Assembly: GCA_944386055.1 (NCBI GenBank)
Contig: CALWZP010000001.1
Location: 62,001 to 126,000, forward strand
DNA: 64,000 nt
Source of the DNA: an uncultured Oscillospiraceae bacterium
GTDB lineage: Bacteria; Bacillota; Clostridia; Oscillospirales; Oscillospiraceae
Direction of reading: 5' to 3'
Shown here: positions 8,129 through 16,307 of the stretch, in pieces
Layout: the number at the start of each line of letters is the position of its first letter
Numbering within the stretch: the first letter of the stretch is position 1
The notes under the pieces: generated by a model
The model's input: only the letters and a program-made list of their open reading frames with translations
The model's database searches: none
Told to the model about the DNA's origin: nothing
Program-made: the position numbers and the translations under genes

Positions 8129-8506
8129 ATGGCAAGTGAGAAGGTCACCGCTCTGATCGAAGAGATCAAAGAGCTGAAGGTTCTGGAGCTGTCCGAGCTG
8201 GTGAAGGCTCTGGAGGAGGAGTTCGGCGTGTCCGCCGCCGCTATGGCCGCGCCCGCCGCCGGCGGCGCTGCCGCGCCCGCTGCGGAGGAGAAGACCGAGT
8301 TTGATGTGGTTCTGGCCGGTTTTGACGCCGCCGCCAAGATCAAGGTCATCAAGGCCGTCCGTGAGATCACCGGCCAGGGCCTGGCCGAGGCCAAGGCCAC
8401 TGTGGAGGGCGCTCCCAAGACTCTGAAGGAGGCTGTCTCCAAGGACGAGGCCGAGGAGCTGAAGAAGAAGCTGGAAGAGGCCGGCGCCAAGGTGGAGCTG
8501 AAGTAA
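8129..8506 (+). CDS. rplL: 50S ribosomal protein L7/L12
   Basis: A 125-residue stalk protein with an N-terminal dimerisation helix, an Ala-rich hinge (about 37-52) and the C-terminal factor-binding domain containing [20 protein letters not shown] and [15 protein letters not shown]. It binds translational GTPases. Confidence 0.95.
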   Translation: MASEKVTALIEEIKELKVLELSELVKALEEEFGVSAAAMAAPAAGGAAAPAAEEKTEFDVVLAGFDAAAKIKVIKAVREITGQGLAEAKATVEGAPKTLKEAVSKDEAEELKKKLEEAGAKVELK

Positions 8507-8537
8507 TCCGCCTCCCCTCACATTTCTCCGAAATAAA

Positions 8538-8574
8538 GGAAGGGCTCGGGTCCATTTGAACCCGAGCCCTTCCT
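8538..8574. terminator. bidirectional terminator between rplL and the PAP2 gene
   Basis: A long near-perfect stem (GGAAGGGCTCGGGT with its complement) lies between two convergent genes. It has T-rich DNA on the plus-strand side and AAATAAAGG on the other, so it can serve both directions. Confidence 0.8.
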
Positions 8575-8577
8575 GTC

Positions 8578-9138
8578 TTACTGCAGATGCAGCCGCTCTC
8601 CCAGCCGGCGCTCCGCCAGCCTCCAGATGCGCCAGGCGGCCCAGCCGCAGAAGGCCCCCACCAGGGCCCCCGCCAACACATCGCTGGGGTAGTGCACCCC
8701 CACATACAGCCGGGAGAGCCCCATGCACACCGCCAGGACCAGCCCCGTCACCGCCATCCACCTCCGCGGCAGGGTGCGCCACCAGGCGCAGGCCGCCGCC
8801 AGCGCCGCGCTGGTATGCCCGGAGGGAAAGGAGTTGGGATCCGGCTCGTTCACCAGGGGGAGCAGCCCCGCCACCTCCAGCCAGGGCCGCGGCCGGGCCA
8901 CCAGGTGCTTGAGCACCAGGTTGGTGCAGATCAGGCTGAGCACCAGGGCGATGGCGGAGACGATCCCCGCCCGCCGGGTGCGGGGGAAAAGCAGCAGCAC
9001 CACCGTAAGCACGATCCACAGCAGCCCGTGGTCCCCCAGGTGAGTATAGCCGCACACCAGCGGATCCAGGATGCCCCGGAGATGCTCCTGGATCCACAGC
9101 AGGATCCCTCCGTCCAGAATCATCAGCTCTTGGAGCAT
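8578..9138 (-). CDS. PAP2-family phosphatase, probable undecaprenyl-diphosphatase type
   Basis: A 186-residue membrane phosphatase with about five hydrophobic helices. All three PAP2 motifs are present: KHLVARPRP (KX6RP), PSGH, and SRLYVGVHYPSD (SRX5HXXXD). Family members remove phosphate from undecaprenyl diphosphate or other lipid phosphates on the outer membrane face. It has its own promoter and is transcribed divergently from a glycosyltransferase. The window also contains uppP, so this would be a second carrier-recycling enzyme or a phospholipid phosphatase. Confidence 0.85.
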   Translation of the reverse strand: MLQELMILDGGILLWIQEHLRGILDPLVCGYTHLGDHGLLWIVLTVVLLLFPRTRRAGIVSAIALVLSLICTNLVLKHLVARPRPWLEVAGLLPLVNEPDPNSFPSGHTSAALAAACAWWRTLPRRWMAVTGLVLAVCMGLSRLYVGVHYPSDVLAGALVGAFCGWAAWRIWRLAERRLGERLHLQ

Positions 9139-9200
9139 ATCGGTCCCTCCTGTCTTCGGCGGCTTTCCTCCGCCTTGATTTCTGTTCAGTCTTTTTTCCT

Positions 9201-9229
9201 ATTGTAGCGGATGTCCCTAAGCTGTGCAA
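9201..9229 (-). promoter_or_regulatory. promoter of the PAP2 gene
   Basis: Minus-strand TTGCAC (9224-9229) and TACAAT (9201-9206) are separated by 17 bases. Confidence 0.65.
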
Positions 9230-9273
9230 GGGGAAATCGCCTGCTGTCCACAGAACTTTCCAGGCCCTCCCGC

Positions 9274-9302
9274 TTGAAAAAAGGACGGGCGGCAATTATA
9301 AT
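9274..9302 (+). promoter_or_regulatory. promoter of the glycosyltransferase gene
   Basis: TTGAAA (9274-9279) and TATAAT (9297-9302) are separated by 17 bases, 49 nt before the start codon. Confidence 0.75.
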
Positions 9303-9351
9303 AGCTATATTATGACAACAGCGTTCGCCGCGCCGCCCGGGAGGTCTTCCG

Positions 9352-10434
9352 TTGAAGCAGATCCTCTGCCTTTCCCACGAGCCCTGGTCCACCTTCCCCT
9401 CCAGGACCCAGCACCTCATCACCCGCCTGAAGGACACCCAGATCCTCTTCTTCCAGCCCTGCGGCGAGAACCGCGGGGAGTATCGGGAGAAGGGCCGCCG
9501 GGTGCGTCCCGGGGTGGTCTTATATACCCTTCCCCCTGTGATGCCCTATCTCCAGGAGCACCCCCGGCTGTATGCCATGGGACGGCGCAGGCTGGCCCGG
9601 TTTGTGGACCGTGTCGCCCAGCGCCACCGCTTTCGCAATCCGCTGCTGTGGACCACCTGTCCCGATCAGTTCCCCATGCTGGATGCGCTGAGCTATGGCG
9701 CGCTGCTGTACGACTGTGACCGGGGCTGGTCCCAGTACCCCATCCAGTGGGAGAGCGAGCTCACTCTGGCCGCCGATCTGGTGTTCGCCGCCTCCGCAGG
9801 GCTGGCGGACCACCTCTCCCCCTGCAGCGGCAACATCGCGCTGATCCCCAACGGAGGCAACCACCCCATGTTCAGCCGGGATGATCTCAGCCGCCCCCTC
9901 CCCATGCTGGATCTGGAGGGCCCTGTTCTGGGGTGGGCCGGGACTGTCTCTGCCGATCTGGATCTGGCCCCCCTGCTGTACACCGCCCGCGCCCACCCGG
10001 ACTGGAACTTTCTCCTGCTGGGCGCCGCCGATCCCGCCAACCCCCTGCTGGACCGGGTCCGCGCCTGCCCCAATGTGATCGTGCGGCAGCTGGACTCGCT
10101 GCTGGAGCTGCCCGACTATCTGGCCTGGTGTGATGTATGCCTCAATCTGCTGCGGGAGCGGGACAACGGTCTGGACATCGTCCCCAGCCGCATCTATGAA
10201 TACCTGTCCACCGGGCACCCGGTGGTCACCATGCTCTGGCCCGACCAGGTGGAGCACTTCCCCGATGTCATCTACGGCGCCCACAGCCCCGAGTCCTTCT
10301 GCCGTCTGTGTGAACAGGCTCTGGCGGAGGCGCCCGGCTGGGTGTCCGGACGGCGGCGGAACTACGGCCGCCAGGCCGCCTGGTCCCACCGCGCCGCCGA
10401 GGTGGACCGCATTCTGAGCACCGCCGGCTTCTGA
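9352..10434 (+). CDS. glycosyltransferase (GT-B, family-4-like)
   Basis: A 360-residue cytoplasmic protein with a two-Rossmann GT-B layout. The C-terminal half has the features of family 4 enzymes: GWAGTVSADLDL for the donor-site loop region, LLRERDNGLDIVPSRIYEYL as the donor-binding segment with the acidic pair, and STGHPVVT. The start is TTG with GGGAGGT upstream. It is monocistronic. The sugar and acceptor cannot be deduced; the nearby PAP2 gene loosely suggests envelope glycan work. Confidence 0.75.
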   Translation: MKQILCLSHEPWSTFPSRTQHLITRLKDTQILFFQPCGENRGEYREKGRRVRPGVVLYTLPPVMPYLQEHPRLYAMGRRRLARFVDRVAQRHRFRNPLLWTTCPDQFPMLDALSYGALLYDCDRGWSQYPIQWESELTLAADLVFAASAGLADHLSPCSGNIALIPNGGNHPMFSRDDLSRPLPMLDLEGPVLGWAGTVSADLDLAPLLYTARAHPDWNFLLLGAADPANPLLDRVRACPNVIVRQLDSLLELPDYLAWCDVCLNLLRERDNGLDIVPSRIYEYLSTGHPVVTMLWPDQVEHFPDVIYGAHSPESFCRLCEQALAEAPGWVSGRRRNYGRQAAWSHRAAEVDRILSTAGF

Positions 10435-10540
10435 GAAATTTTACCCGATTTTTACCCTGACACTTTTACAAGGAATCCCCCCCGATCCCTGGCGGGATTG
10501 TGTAAGCATACAAATTTGGGCCTTTGGACTTGGTTTGGGC

Positions 10541-10569
10541 TTGCCAGCCGTCGAAAAATCCGATATATT
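10541..10569 (+). promoter_or_regulatory. probable promoter of the purine operon
   Basis: TTGCCA (10541-10546) and TATATT (10564-10569) are separated by 17 bases. It lies about 190 nt before purE. The preceding 100 nt after the glycosyltransferase hold no gene. Confidence 0.55.
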
Positions 10570-10575
10570 GAGAAT

Positions 10576-10745
10576 AAAGTTTGTCTCTCCCGTGCTGCGC
10601 GCGGGAGAAGCGCGTGGGGGTGTCCGGCATGGGAGTGGTGGAGCTGTGTGAGGCGCGCGCCGCCCTCTCTCTGTGCGCCGGTGCGTCCAGATCTTGATCG
10701 TCATTCTTTCAGGCTGTCCCGATACAGACAGCCTGATTTCATTTT
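10576..10745 (+). promoter_or_regulatory. purE leader with terminator/attenuator hairpin
   Basis: The leader has a first hairpin around TCTCCCG/CGGGAGA (10584-10607) and a GC-rich middle. It ends in a terminator-like stem AGGCTGTC (10711-10718) / GACAGCCT (10727-10734) followed by GATTTCATTTT. The Shine-Dalgarno of purE follows at once. A terminator between a promoter and the first gene implies attenuation. I cannot match the leader to a purine, PRPP or ZTP riboswitch by eye. Confidence 0.55.
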
Positions 10746-10761
10746 GAAGGAGGTCCTTTCC

Positions 10762-11253
10762 ATGAAGAAAGTCGCCGTGATCATGGGCTCGGACAGCGAC
10801 TGGCCCAATGTCAAGCCCGCCTGTGAGCAGCTCTCTCAGTTCGGCATCCCCTTTGAGGCCCATATCATGAGCGCCCACCGCACCCCGGTCCAGGCGGCGG
10901 ACTTCGCCAAAAATGCCCGGAAAAACGGTTTCGGCGCTTTGATCTGCGCCGCCGGCATGGCTGCCCATCTGGCCGGCGCCTTCGCCGCCAACACCACCCT
11001 GCCTGTCATCGGCATCCCCCTGAAGGGCGGCGCGATGGATGGACTGGACGCCCTGCTGGCCACTGTGCAGATGCCCAGCGGGATCCCCGTGGCCACCGTG
11101 GCCCTCAACGGGGCCAAGAACGCCGCCGTTCTGGCCGCCCAAATCCTGGCCGTCTCTGACGACGAGCTGGCCGCCAGGCTGGACGCGGCCCGGGACCAGA
11201 TGGCGGAGCAGATCGCCCAGAAGGAGGCGAAGCTCCAGGCGGAGCTGGCCTGA
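10762..11253 (+). CDS. purE: N5-carboxyaminoimidazole ribonucleotide mutase
   Basis: Class I PurE (163 residues), which converts N5-CAIR to CAIR in purine synthesis. The start MKKVAVIMGSDSDWP and the motif SAHRTP (near residue 41) are diagnostic; GMAAHLAG and PLKGGAMDGLD complete the active site. GAAGGAGG precedes the ATG. No purK is present in the window. It is the first gene of the purine operon. Confidence 0.95.
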   Translation: MKKVAVIMGSDSDWPNVKPACEQLSQFGIPFEAHIMSAHRTPVQAADFAKNARKNGFGALICAAGMAAHLAGAFAANTTLPVIGIPLKGGAMDGLDALLATVQMPSGIPVATVALNGAKNAAVLAAQILAVSDDELAARLDAARDQMAEQIAQKEAKLQAELA

Positions 11254-11313
11254 GCCTTTCACCTTCCCTGTGACATCACACACCAACATAATAAAATCGG
11301 AGGTATGAAAACC

Positions 11314-12006
11314 ATGGAAAAGAAACTTGTATATACCGGAAAGACCAAAAATGTCTACGCGCTGGAGAACGGCAACTATTTGCTCCAGTTCAAGGACGAC
11401 TGCACCGGCAAGGACGGCGTGTTCGATCCCGGTGAGAACTCCGTGGGCCTGACCATCGACGGGGTGGGCGATGTCAATCTCCGCATGTCCATCTATTTCT
11501 TTGAGAAGATCAACGCCGCCGGCATCAAGACCCACTATGTCTCCGCCGACCTGAACAACACCACCATGGAGGTCCTGCCCGCCAAGGTGTTCGGCAAGGG
11601 ACTGGAGGTCATCTGCCGCCACAAGGCGGTGGGCAGCTTCTATCGCCGCTACCGCGACTATGTGAAGGAGGGCGACGATCTGCCCGCCTATGTGGAGACC
11701 ACCTTCAAGAATGACGAGCTGGGCGATCCCCTGGTCACCAAGGACGGCCTCATCGTGCTGGGCGTCATGACCGCAGAGCAGTACGACGAGATCAAGGACA
11801 TGACCCAGAAGATCACCCAGATCGTGGCCGACGAGATGAAGGCCCGGGGCCTGGTGCTCTATGACATCAAGTTCGAGTTCGGCTATGACGCCCAGGGAAA
11901 GGTCATGCTCATCGACGAGGTGGCCTCCGGCAATATGCGGGTGTACAAGGACGGCCAGTATGTGGATCCCATGACGCTGTCCGCTCTCTTCTTCGCCGCC
12001 AAGTGA
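11314..12006 (+). CDS. purC: SAICAR synthetase-like protein, first (divergent) purC copy
   Basis: PurC-fold ATP-dependent ligase of about 230 residues that would join aspartate to CAIR. Recognisable segments are [40 protein letters not shown] and KFEFG. It lacks the more canonical sequence of the second copy, for example [10 protein letters not shown], and differs through the nucleotide-binding N-terminal region. I preferred the ATG at 11314 because GGAGGT ends only one base before the upstream in-frame ATG at 11305. Both purC copies lie between purE and purF. Confidence 0.8.
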   Translation: MEKKLVYTGKTKNVYALENGNYLLQFKDDCTGKDGVFDPGENSVGLTIDGVGDVNLRMSIYFFEKINAAGIKTHYVSADLNNTTMEVLPAKVFGKGLEVICRHKAVGSFYRRYRDYVKEGDDLPAYVETTFKNDELGDPLVTKDGLIVLGVMTAEQYDEIKDMTQKITQIVADEMKARGLVLYDIKFEFGYDAQGKVMLIDEVASGNMRVYKDGQYVDPMTLSALFFAAK

Positions 12007-12058
12007 GCGGATCTCCCGCTGCACTCGTATTTCTCGTGTTTCAAAGAAGGGTTCTGCC

Positions 12059-12769
12059 ATGAAAAAACTGGAACAGCTCTATGAGGGCAAGGCCAAGAAG
12101 GTCTTCGCCACCGACGATCCCGCCGTCGTCATCGTCTCCTACAAGGACGACGCCACCGCCTTCAATGGGGAGAAGCGGGGCACCATCCTGGGCAAGGGCG
12201 CCATCAACAACCGCATGACCAACCATCTGATGCGCAAGCTGGAGGCTGCCGGCATCCCCACCCACCTGGTGGAGCAGCTCAGTGACCGGGAGACCGCGGT
12301 GAAGAAGGTGTCCATCGTCCCCCTGGAGGTCATCGTCCGCAATATCTCCGCCGGCTCCTTCGCCAAGCGGTACGGCGTGAAGGAGGGCATCGTCTTTGAC
12401 GCGCCCACCATCGAGTTCTCCTACAAGAACGACGAGCTGGGCGATCCTCTCATCAACAGCTATCAGGCGGTGGCCTTGAAGCTGGCCACCTGGGATGAGA
12501 TCGAGACCATCAAGAAGTATGCCTTCGCTGTCAACGACTTTTTGAAGGCGGAGCTGCTCGCCTGCGGCATCACCCTGGTGGACTTCAAGCTGGAGTTCGG
12601 CAAGCTGCCCGACGGCACCATCATCCTGGCGGATGAGATCAGCCCCGACACCTGCCGCTTCTGGGATGTGGAGACCGGAGAGAAGCTGGACAAGGACCGC
12701 TTCCGCCGGGATCTTGGCAATGTGGAGGGCGCCTATCAGGAGATGGCCCGGCGGCTTCTGGGGAAATAA
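12059..12769 (+). CDS. purC: SAICAR synthetase, canonical purC copy
   Basis: Canonical 236-residue phosphoribosylaminoimidazole-succinocarboxamide synthase. Diagnostic motifs are [10 protein letters not shown] near the N-terminus, [31 protein letters not shown], and [14 protein letters not shown]. It catalyses the same nominal step as the upstream paralog, so one of the two may have another substrate or form a complex with the other. A non-coding heptamer-repeat element follows. Confidence 0.93.
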   Translation: MKKLEQLYEGKAKKVFATDDPAVVIVSYKDDATAFNGEKRGTILGKGAINNRMTNHLMRKLEAAGIPTHLVEQLSDRETAVKKVSIVPLEVIVRNISAGSFAKRYGVKEGIVFDAPTIEFSYKNDELGDPLINSYQAVALKLATWDEIETIKKYAFAVNDFLKAELLACGITLVDFKLEFGKLPDGTIILADEISPDTCRFWDVETGEKLDKDRFRRDLGNVEGAYQEMARRLLGK

Positions 12770-12790
12770 GCTGCGAAGCATCTGATCTTC

Positions 12791-12908
12791 AGATAGGAGA
12801 TAGGAGTGATGAGATAGGAGTTTTGGAGCGCGCTGCGCGCGCAGTCCAGATCGTCTGGCCTCGCCGGACACCTCAACTCCTATCTTCTATCTCCTAACTC
12901 CTATCTCT
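12791..12908. repeat. heptamer-arm inverted repeat element A (purC-purF gap)
   Basis: The left arm is built of AGATAGG-type 7-mers ending in GAGTGATGAGATAGGAGTT. The right arm (from 12875) is built of CTATCTN 7-mers, the inverse complement. The core holds a perfect GCGCGC-TGC-GCGCGC hairpin (12828-12842) and CCAGA-TCG-TCTGG. The whole would fold into one long hairpin in the mRNA. No ORF. Confidence 0.8.
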
Positions 12909-12968
12909 TCAACGCGCCCGGACCAACTGGGGGCCGGAGGAATACAGACAAGTTCAAGGAGGAACAGC

Positions 12969-14390
12969 ATGGGCGGATTTTTCGGCGCGATCTCCAAGCG
13001 GGACTGCGTGCTTGACATTTTCTTCGGGGTGGACTACCACTCCCATCTGGGCACCCGCCGGGGCGGGATGGTGGTCTACGACCGGGACACCGGCTTCCAG
13101 CGGCAGATCCACAACATCGAAAACACTCCCTTCCGCACCAAGTTCGAGCGGGATGTGGAGGACTTCCACGGCTGCAGCGGCATCGGCTGCATCAGTGATA
13201 CCGACCCCCAGCCGCTGCTGGTGCGCTCCCACCTGGGGCTGTACGCCATCACCACCGTGGGGATCATCAACAACGCCGAGCAGCTGGTCTCCCAGTATTT
13301 CTCCGACCACGGACACCAGTTCATGGCCATGAGCTCGGGCAAGGTGAACTCAACCGAGCTCACCGCCGCCCTCATCAACCAGGCGGACGACCTGATTTCC
13401 GGCATCCGTCACGCCCAGGACCTCATCGACGGCTCCGCCACCATTCTCATCCTTACCAAGGATGAGATCATCGCCGCCCGGGACAAGCTGGGGCGGCTGC
13501 CCGTTCTGGTGGGGCAGAATGAGGAGGGCTGCTGCGTCTCCTTCGAGTCCTTCGCCTATCACAAGCTGGGCTATCACGACGCCTATGAGCTGGGCCCCCG
13601 GGAGATTGTCCGGGTCGCCGCCGACGGATTCGAGACCCTCGCCCCCGCCGGGGATCAGATGCGCATCTGCGCATTTTTGTGGACCTACTACGGCTACCCC
13701 AACTCCAACTACGAGGGGGTCAATGTGGAGGTCATGCGCTACCGCAACGGGGAGATCATGGCCCGGGCGGACAAGGCGCGGGGGCTGGCCCAGGATCTGG
13801 ACTATGTGGCGGGGGTGCCCGACTCCGGCGTACCCCACGCCATCGGCTATGCCAACGAGAGCCACATCCCCTTCGCCCGGCCCTTTGTGAAGTACACCCC
13901 CACCTGGCCCCGCTCCTTCATGCCCGCCAATCAGGATGTGCGCAACCAGGTGGCCAAGATGAAGCAGATCCCCGTCCCCGAGCTCATCGAGGGGAAGAAG
14001 CTCCTGTTCGTGGACGACTCCATCGTCCGGGGCACTCAGCTGCGGGAGACGGTGGAATTCCTGTACGAGAGCGGTGCGGAGGAAGTACATATGCGCTCGG
14101 CATGTCCCCCCATCCTGTATGGCTGCAAGTATCTGAACTTCTCCCGGAGCAATTCGGACATGGAGCTGCTGGCCCGCCGGATCGTCCAGGAGCTGGAGGG
14201 AGACGAGGGGCAGCAGCACCTGGAGGAGTATGCCGACGCCAACACCCAGCGGGGGCAGTGCATGCTGAAGGCCATCTGTGAGAAGTTCGGCTTCAGTTCC
14301 CTGGGCTATCAGTCCCTGGATGGTCTGCTGGAGGCCATCGGCCTGGACCGGGACAAGGTGTGCACCTACTGCTGGAACGGCAGGGAATAA
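12969..14390 (+). CDS. purF: amidophosphoribosyltransferase-like PurF lacking the N-terminal cysteine
   Basis: A 473-residue PurF homologue with an N-terminal Ntn-type glutaminase fold (SHLGTRRGG near residue 25, the GVINN-like VGIINN near 97) and a C-terminal phosphoribosyltransferase domain with the PRPP loop LLFVDDSIVRGTQ. In classical PurF, Cys1 is exposed as the glutaminase nucleophile; here the protein starts MGGFFGA and the first Cys is residue 13. AAGGAGG lies eight bases before this ATG and no upstream start exists in frame. It ends with CTYCWNG, a possible metal or Fe-S ligand pair. It should make phosphoribosylamine, possibly from free ammonia. Confidence 0.85.
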   Translation: MGGFFGAISKRDCVLDIFFGVDYHSHLGTRRGGMVVYDRDTGFQRQIHNIENTPFRTKFERDVEDFHGCSGIGCISDTDPQPLLVRSHLGLYAITTVGIINNAEQLVSQYFSDHGHQFMAMSSGKVNSTELTAALINQADDLISGIRHAQDLIDGSATILILTKDEIIAARDKLGRLPVLVGQNEEGCCVSFESFAYHKLGYHDAYELGPREIVRVAADGFETLAPAGDQMRICAFLWTYYGYPNSNYEGVNVEVMRYRNGEIMARADKARGLAQDLDYVAGVPDSGVPHAIGYANESHIPFARPFVKYTPTWPRSFMPANQDVRNQVAKMKQIPVPELIEGKKLLFVDDSIVRGTQLRETVEFLYESGAEEVHMRSACPPILYGCKYLNFSRSNSDMELLARRIVQELEGDEGQQHLEEYADANTQRGQCMLKAICEKFGFSSLGYQSLDGLLEAIGLDRDKVCTYCWNGRE

Positions 14391-14408
14391 GCGCTTTGCG
14401 CTTATTCC
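14384..14408. repeat. perfect hairpin spanning the purF stop codon
   Basis: GGAATAAGCGC (14384-14394) pairs perfectly with GCGCTTATTCC (14398-14408), loop TTT. The stem includes the purF TAA and ends exactly where heptamer element B begins. There is no T-tail. Confidence 0.7.
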
Positions 14409-14522
14409 AGATAGGAGTGATGAGATAGGAGTTTTGGTATCCGGCAAAGCCGGATGGGTTCCAAATTTTTTCACACCCAGGGCTCCCTATCTCCTATCTC
14501 CTATCTCCTATCTCCTATCTCA
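14409..14522. repeat. heptamer-arm inverted repeat element B (purF-purM gap)
   Basis: Left arm AGATAGGAGTGATGAGATAG followed by GAGTTTTGG; right arm (14483-14522) is five CTATCTC-type 7-mers. The core has the perfect hairpin ATCCGGC-AAA-GCCGGAT. Same family as elements A and D and as the arms around the four-helix-bundle gene. Confidence 0.8.
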
Positions 14523-14540
14523 TTCTGGAGGGTCTTAAAT

Positions 14541-15581
14541 ATGAAAAATTCTCACTCCGAATCCTACGCCGCCGCGGGGGTGGATGTCACCGCGGGGTAT
14601 GAGGCGGTGGAGCGCATCAAGCCCATGGTGGAGTCCACCTACATCCCCGGTGTGCTGGGCACCCTGGGCGGCTTCGGCGGCATGTTCGCCCCCGACCTGA
14701 CCGGCATGAAGGAGCCGGTGCTGGTCTCGGGCACCGACGGCGTGGGCACCAAGCTGAAGATCGCCTTTCTCATGGGCAAGCATGACACGGTGGGCATCGA
14801 CTGCGTGGCCATGTGCGTCAACGACATCATCTGCGGCGGCGCCATGCCGCTGTTCTTCCTGGACTACATCGCCTGCGGGAAAAACGACCCGGGACGCATC
14901 GCCGACATCGTCGCCGGCGTTACCGAGGGCTGCCGCCAGGCCGGCTGCGCCCTGGTGGGAGGCGAGACGGCGGAGATGCCCGGCTTCTACGCCCCGGAGG
15001 AGTACGACCTGGCCGGCTTCTCGGTGGGGATCGTGGACAAGGAGAAGATCCTGGACGGCTCCGCCATGGAAGAGGGGGACATCCTCCTGGGCCTTGGCTC
15101 CAGCGGAGTGCACTCCAACGGCTTCTCCCTGGTGCGCAAGGTGCTGGGGGTGGATGAGAAGGTGCTCTCCACTTATTCCGCCGATCTGGGCTGCACCATC
15201 GGCGAGGAGCTGATCAAACCCACCCGCATCTATGTCAAGGCGGTGAAGGCCCTGCTCCAGGGCGGCATCGCCATCCGGGCCATCAGCCACATCACCGGCG
15301 GCGGCCTGTATGAAAATGTCCCCCGGATGATGAAGGCGGGGCTCACCGCCCGCATCCAGATCTCCTCCGTCCCCGTCCCCCCCATCTTCTCCCTCATCGC
15401 CCAGGCGGGGAACATCCCCCAGCGGGACATGTACAACACCTTCAACATGGGGGTCGGCATGATCCTGGCGGTCCCCAAGGATCAGGTGGGTGCCGCGGTA
15501 GACCTGCTCACCAAGATCGGCGAGCGGGCCTATGTGGTGGGCTCGGTGGTCAAGGGCGACAATGGGGTGGAGCTGGTATAA
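14541..15581 (+). CDS. purM: phosphoribosylformylglycinamidine cyclo-ligase
   Basis: AIR synthetase of 346 residues that closes the imidazole ring using ATP. Motifs are LVSGTDGVGTKLKIA (near 60), DCVAMCVNDI, LVGGETAEMPGFY and LGLGSSGVHSNGFSL. I chose the ATG followed by KNSHSESYAAAGVD because GGAGGGT lies ten bases upstream and this matches the usual N-terminus of the family; the longer open frame runs into repeat element B. Confidence 0.95.
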   Translation: MKNSHSESYAAAGVDVTAGYEAVERIKPMVESTYIPGVLGTLGGFGGMFAPDLTGMKEPVLVSGTDGVGTKLKIAFLMGKHDTVGIDCVAMCVNDIICGGAMPLFFLDYIACGKNDPGRIADIVAGVTEGCRQAGCALVGGETAEMPGFYAPEEYDLAGFSVGIVDKEKILDGSAMEEGDILLGLGSSGVHSNGFSLVRKVLGVDEKVLSTYSADLGCTIGEELIKPTRIYVKAVKALLQGGIAIRAISHITGGGLYENVPRMMKAGLTARIQISSVPVPPIFSLIAQAGNIPQRDMYNTFNMGVGMILAVPKDQVGAAVDLLTKIGERAYVVGSVVKGDNGVELV

Positions 15582-15583
15582 GC

Positions 15584-15646
15584 AGAGTGAAGAGTGAAGA
15601 AAGGGCGCGCCCATCATCTCAACTCCCCACTCTTAACTCTCAGCTC
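15584..15646. repeat. heptamer-arm inverted repeat, GAGTGAA type (purM-purN gap)
   Basis: Left arm is GAGTGAA twice. Right arm is three ACTCNNN 7-mers (ACTCCCC, ACTCTTA, ACTCTCA) plus GCTC, so the arms are inverted and both keep the 7-bp period. The core is GGGCGCGCCC, a perfect palindrome. The repeat unit differs from the AGATAGG type but the architecture is the same. Confidence 0.65.
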
Positions 15647-15665
15647 ATCATGTGGAGGTCATATC

Positions 15666-16307
15666 ATGACAAAGAAGATCGCAGTCCTTGTCTCCGGCGG
15701 AGGCACCAACCTCCAGGCACTCCTGGACGCCCAGGCACGGGGGGAACTGGGAGGCGGTGAAATCGCCCTGGTGATCTCCTCCAAGCCGGGGGTGTACGCC
15801 CTGGAGCGCGCCGCCAAAGCCGGCGTTCCCAGCCGGGTCATCGCCCGGAGCGACTACCCCTCCAGCCAGGCCATGACCCGGGCTATGACCGACCTGCTCC
15901 TGGCCCAGGGCATTGACCTGGTGGTGCTGGCGGGCTTTCTCACCATCCTCACGGAAGAGATGGTCCGTGCCTATCCCAACGCCATTCTCAATGTCCACCC
16001 CGCCCTGATCCCCGCCTTTTCCGGGCCGGGGTGCTACGGCCTCCATGTCCACGAGAAGGTTCTGGAGTACGGGGTGAAGGTCACTGGCGCCACCGTACAC
16101 TTTGTCAGCGAGGAGTGCGACGGGGGGCCCATCGTGCTGCAGAAGGCGGTGGAGGTCCTCCCCGGCGACACGCCGGAGGGGCTGCAGCGCCGGGTGATGG
16201 AGCAGTGCGAGTGGCAGCTTCTCCCCCGGGCCGTCTCCCTGTTCTGCCAGGGGCGGCTGAAGGTGGAGGGGCGGCAGGTCCGTATCCTGGACGGGGCCGA
16301 TGATTGA
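15666..16307 (+). CDS. purN: phosphoribosylglycinamide formyltransferase
   Basis: Folate-dependent GAR transformylase of 213 residues. It begins KKIAVLVSGGGTNLQALLDA and carries the catalytic region AILNVHPALIPAF (Asn and His) and the later GATVHFVSEECDGGPI with the third catalytic Asp. It uses 10-formyl-THF, as does the AICAR transformylase two genes on. GGAGGTCATATC precedes the ATG. Confidence 0.95.
   Translation: MTKKIAVLVSGGGTNLQALLDAQARGELGGGEIALVISSKPGVYALERAAKAGVPSRVIARSDYPSSQAMTRAMTDLLLAQGIDLVVLAGFLTILTEEMVRAYPNAILNVHPALIPAFSGPGCYGLHVHEKVLEYGVKVTGATVHFVSEECDGGPIVLQKAVEVLPGDTPEGLQRRVMEQCEWQLLPRAVSLFCQGRLKVEGRQVRILDGADD

Noticed and set aside
7292-9295. Large minus-strand open frame across rplJ-rplL and the PAP2 gene
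   Set aside because: It lies opposite clear ribosomal protein genes and through the L10 leader; low-complexity Gly/His/Leu composition typical of shadow frames.
10576-10745. purE leader as a ZTP or purine riboswitch
   Set aside because: GGGTGTCCGGCA and CCGCCC pieces are faintly ZTP-like, but the hallmark 3' motif seen before purO is absent, and no purine-riboswitch core is visible.
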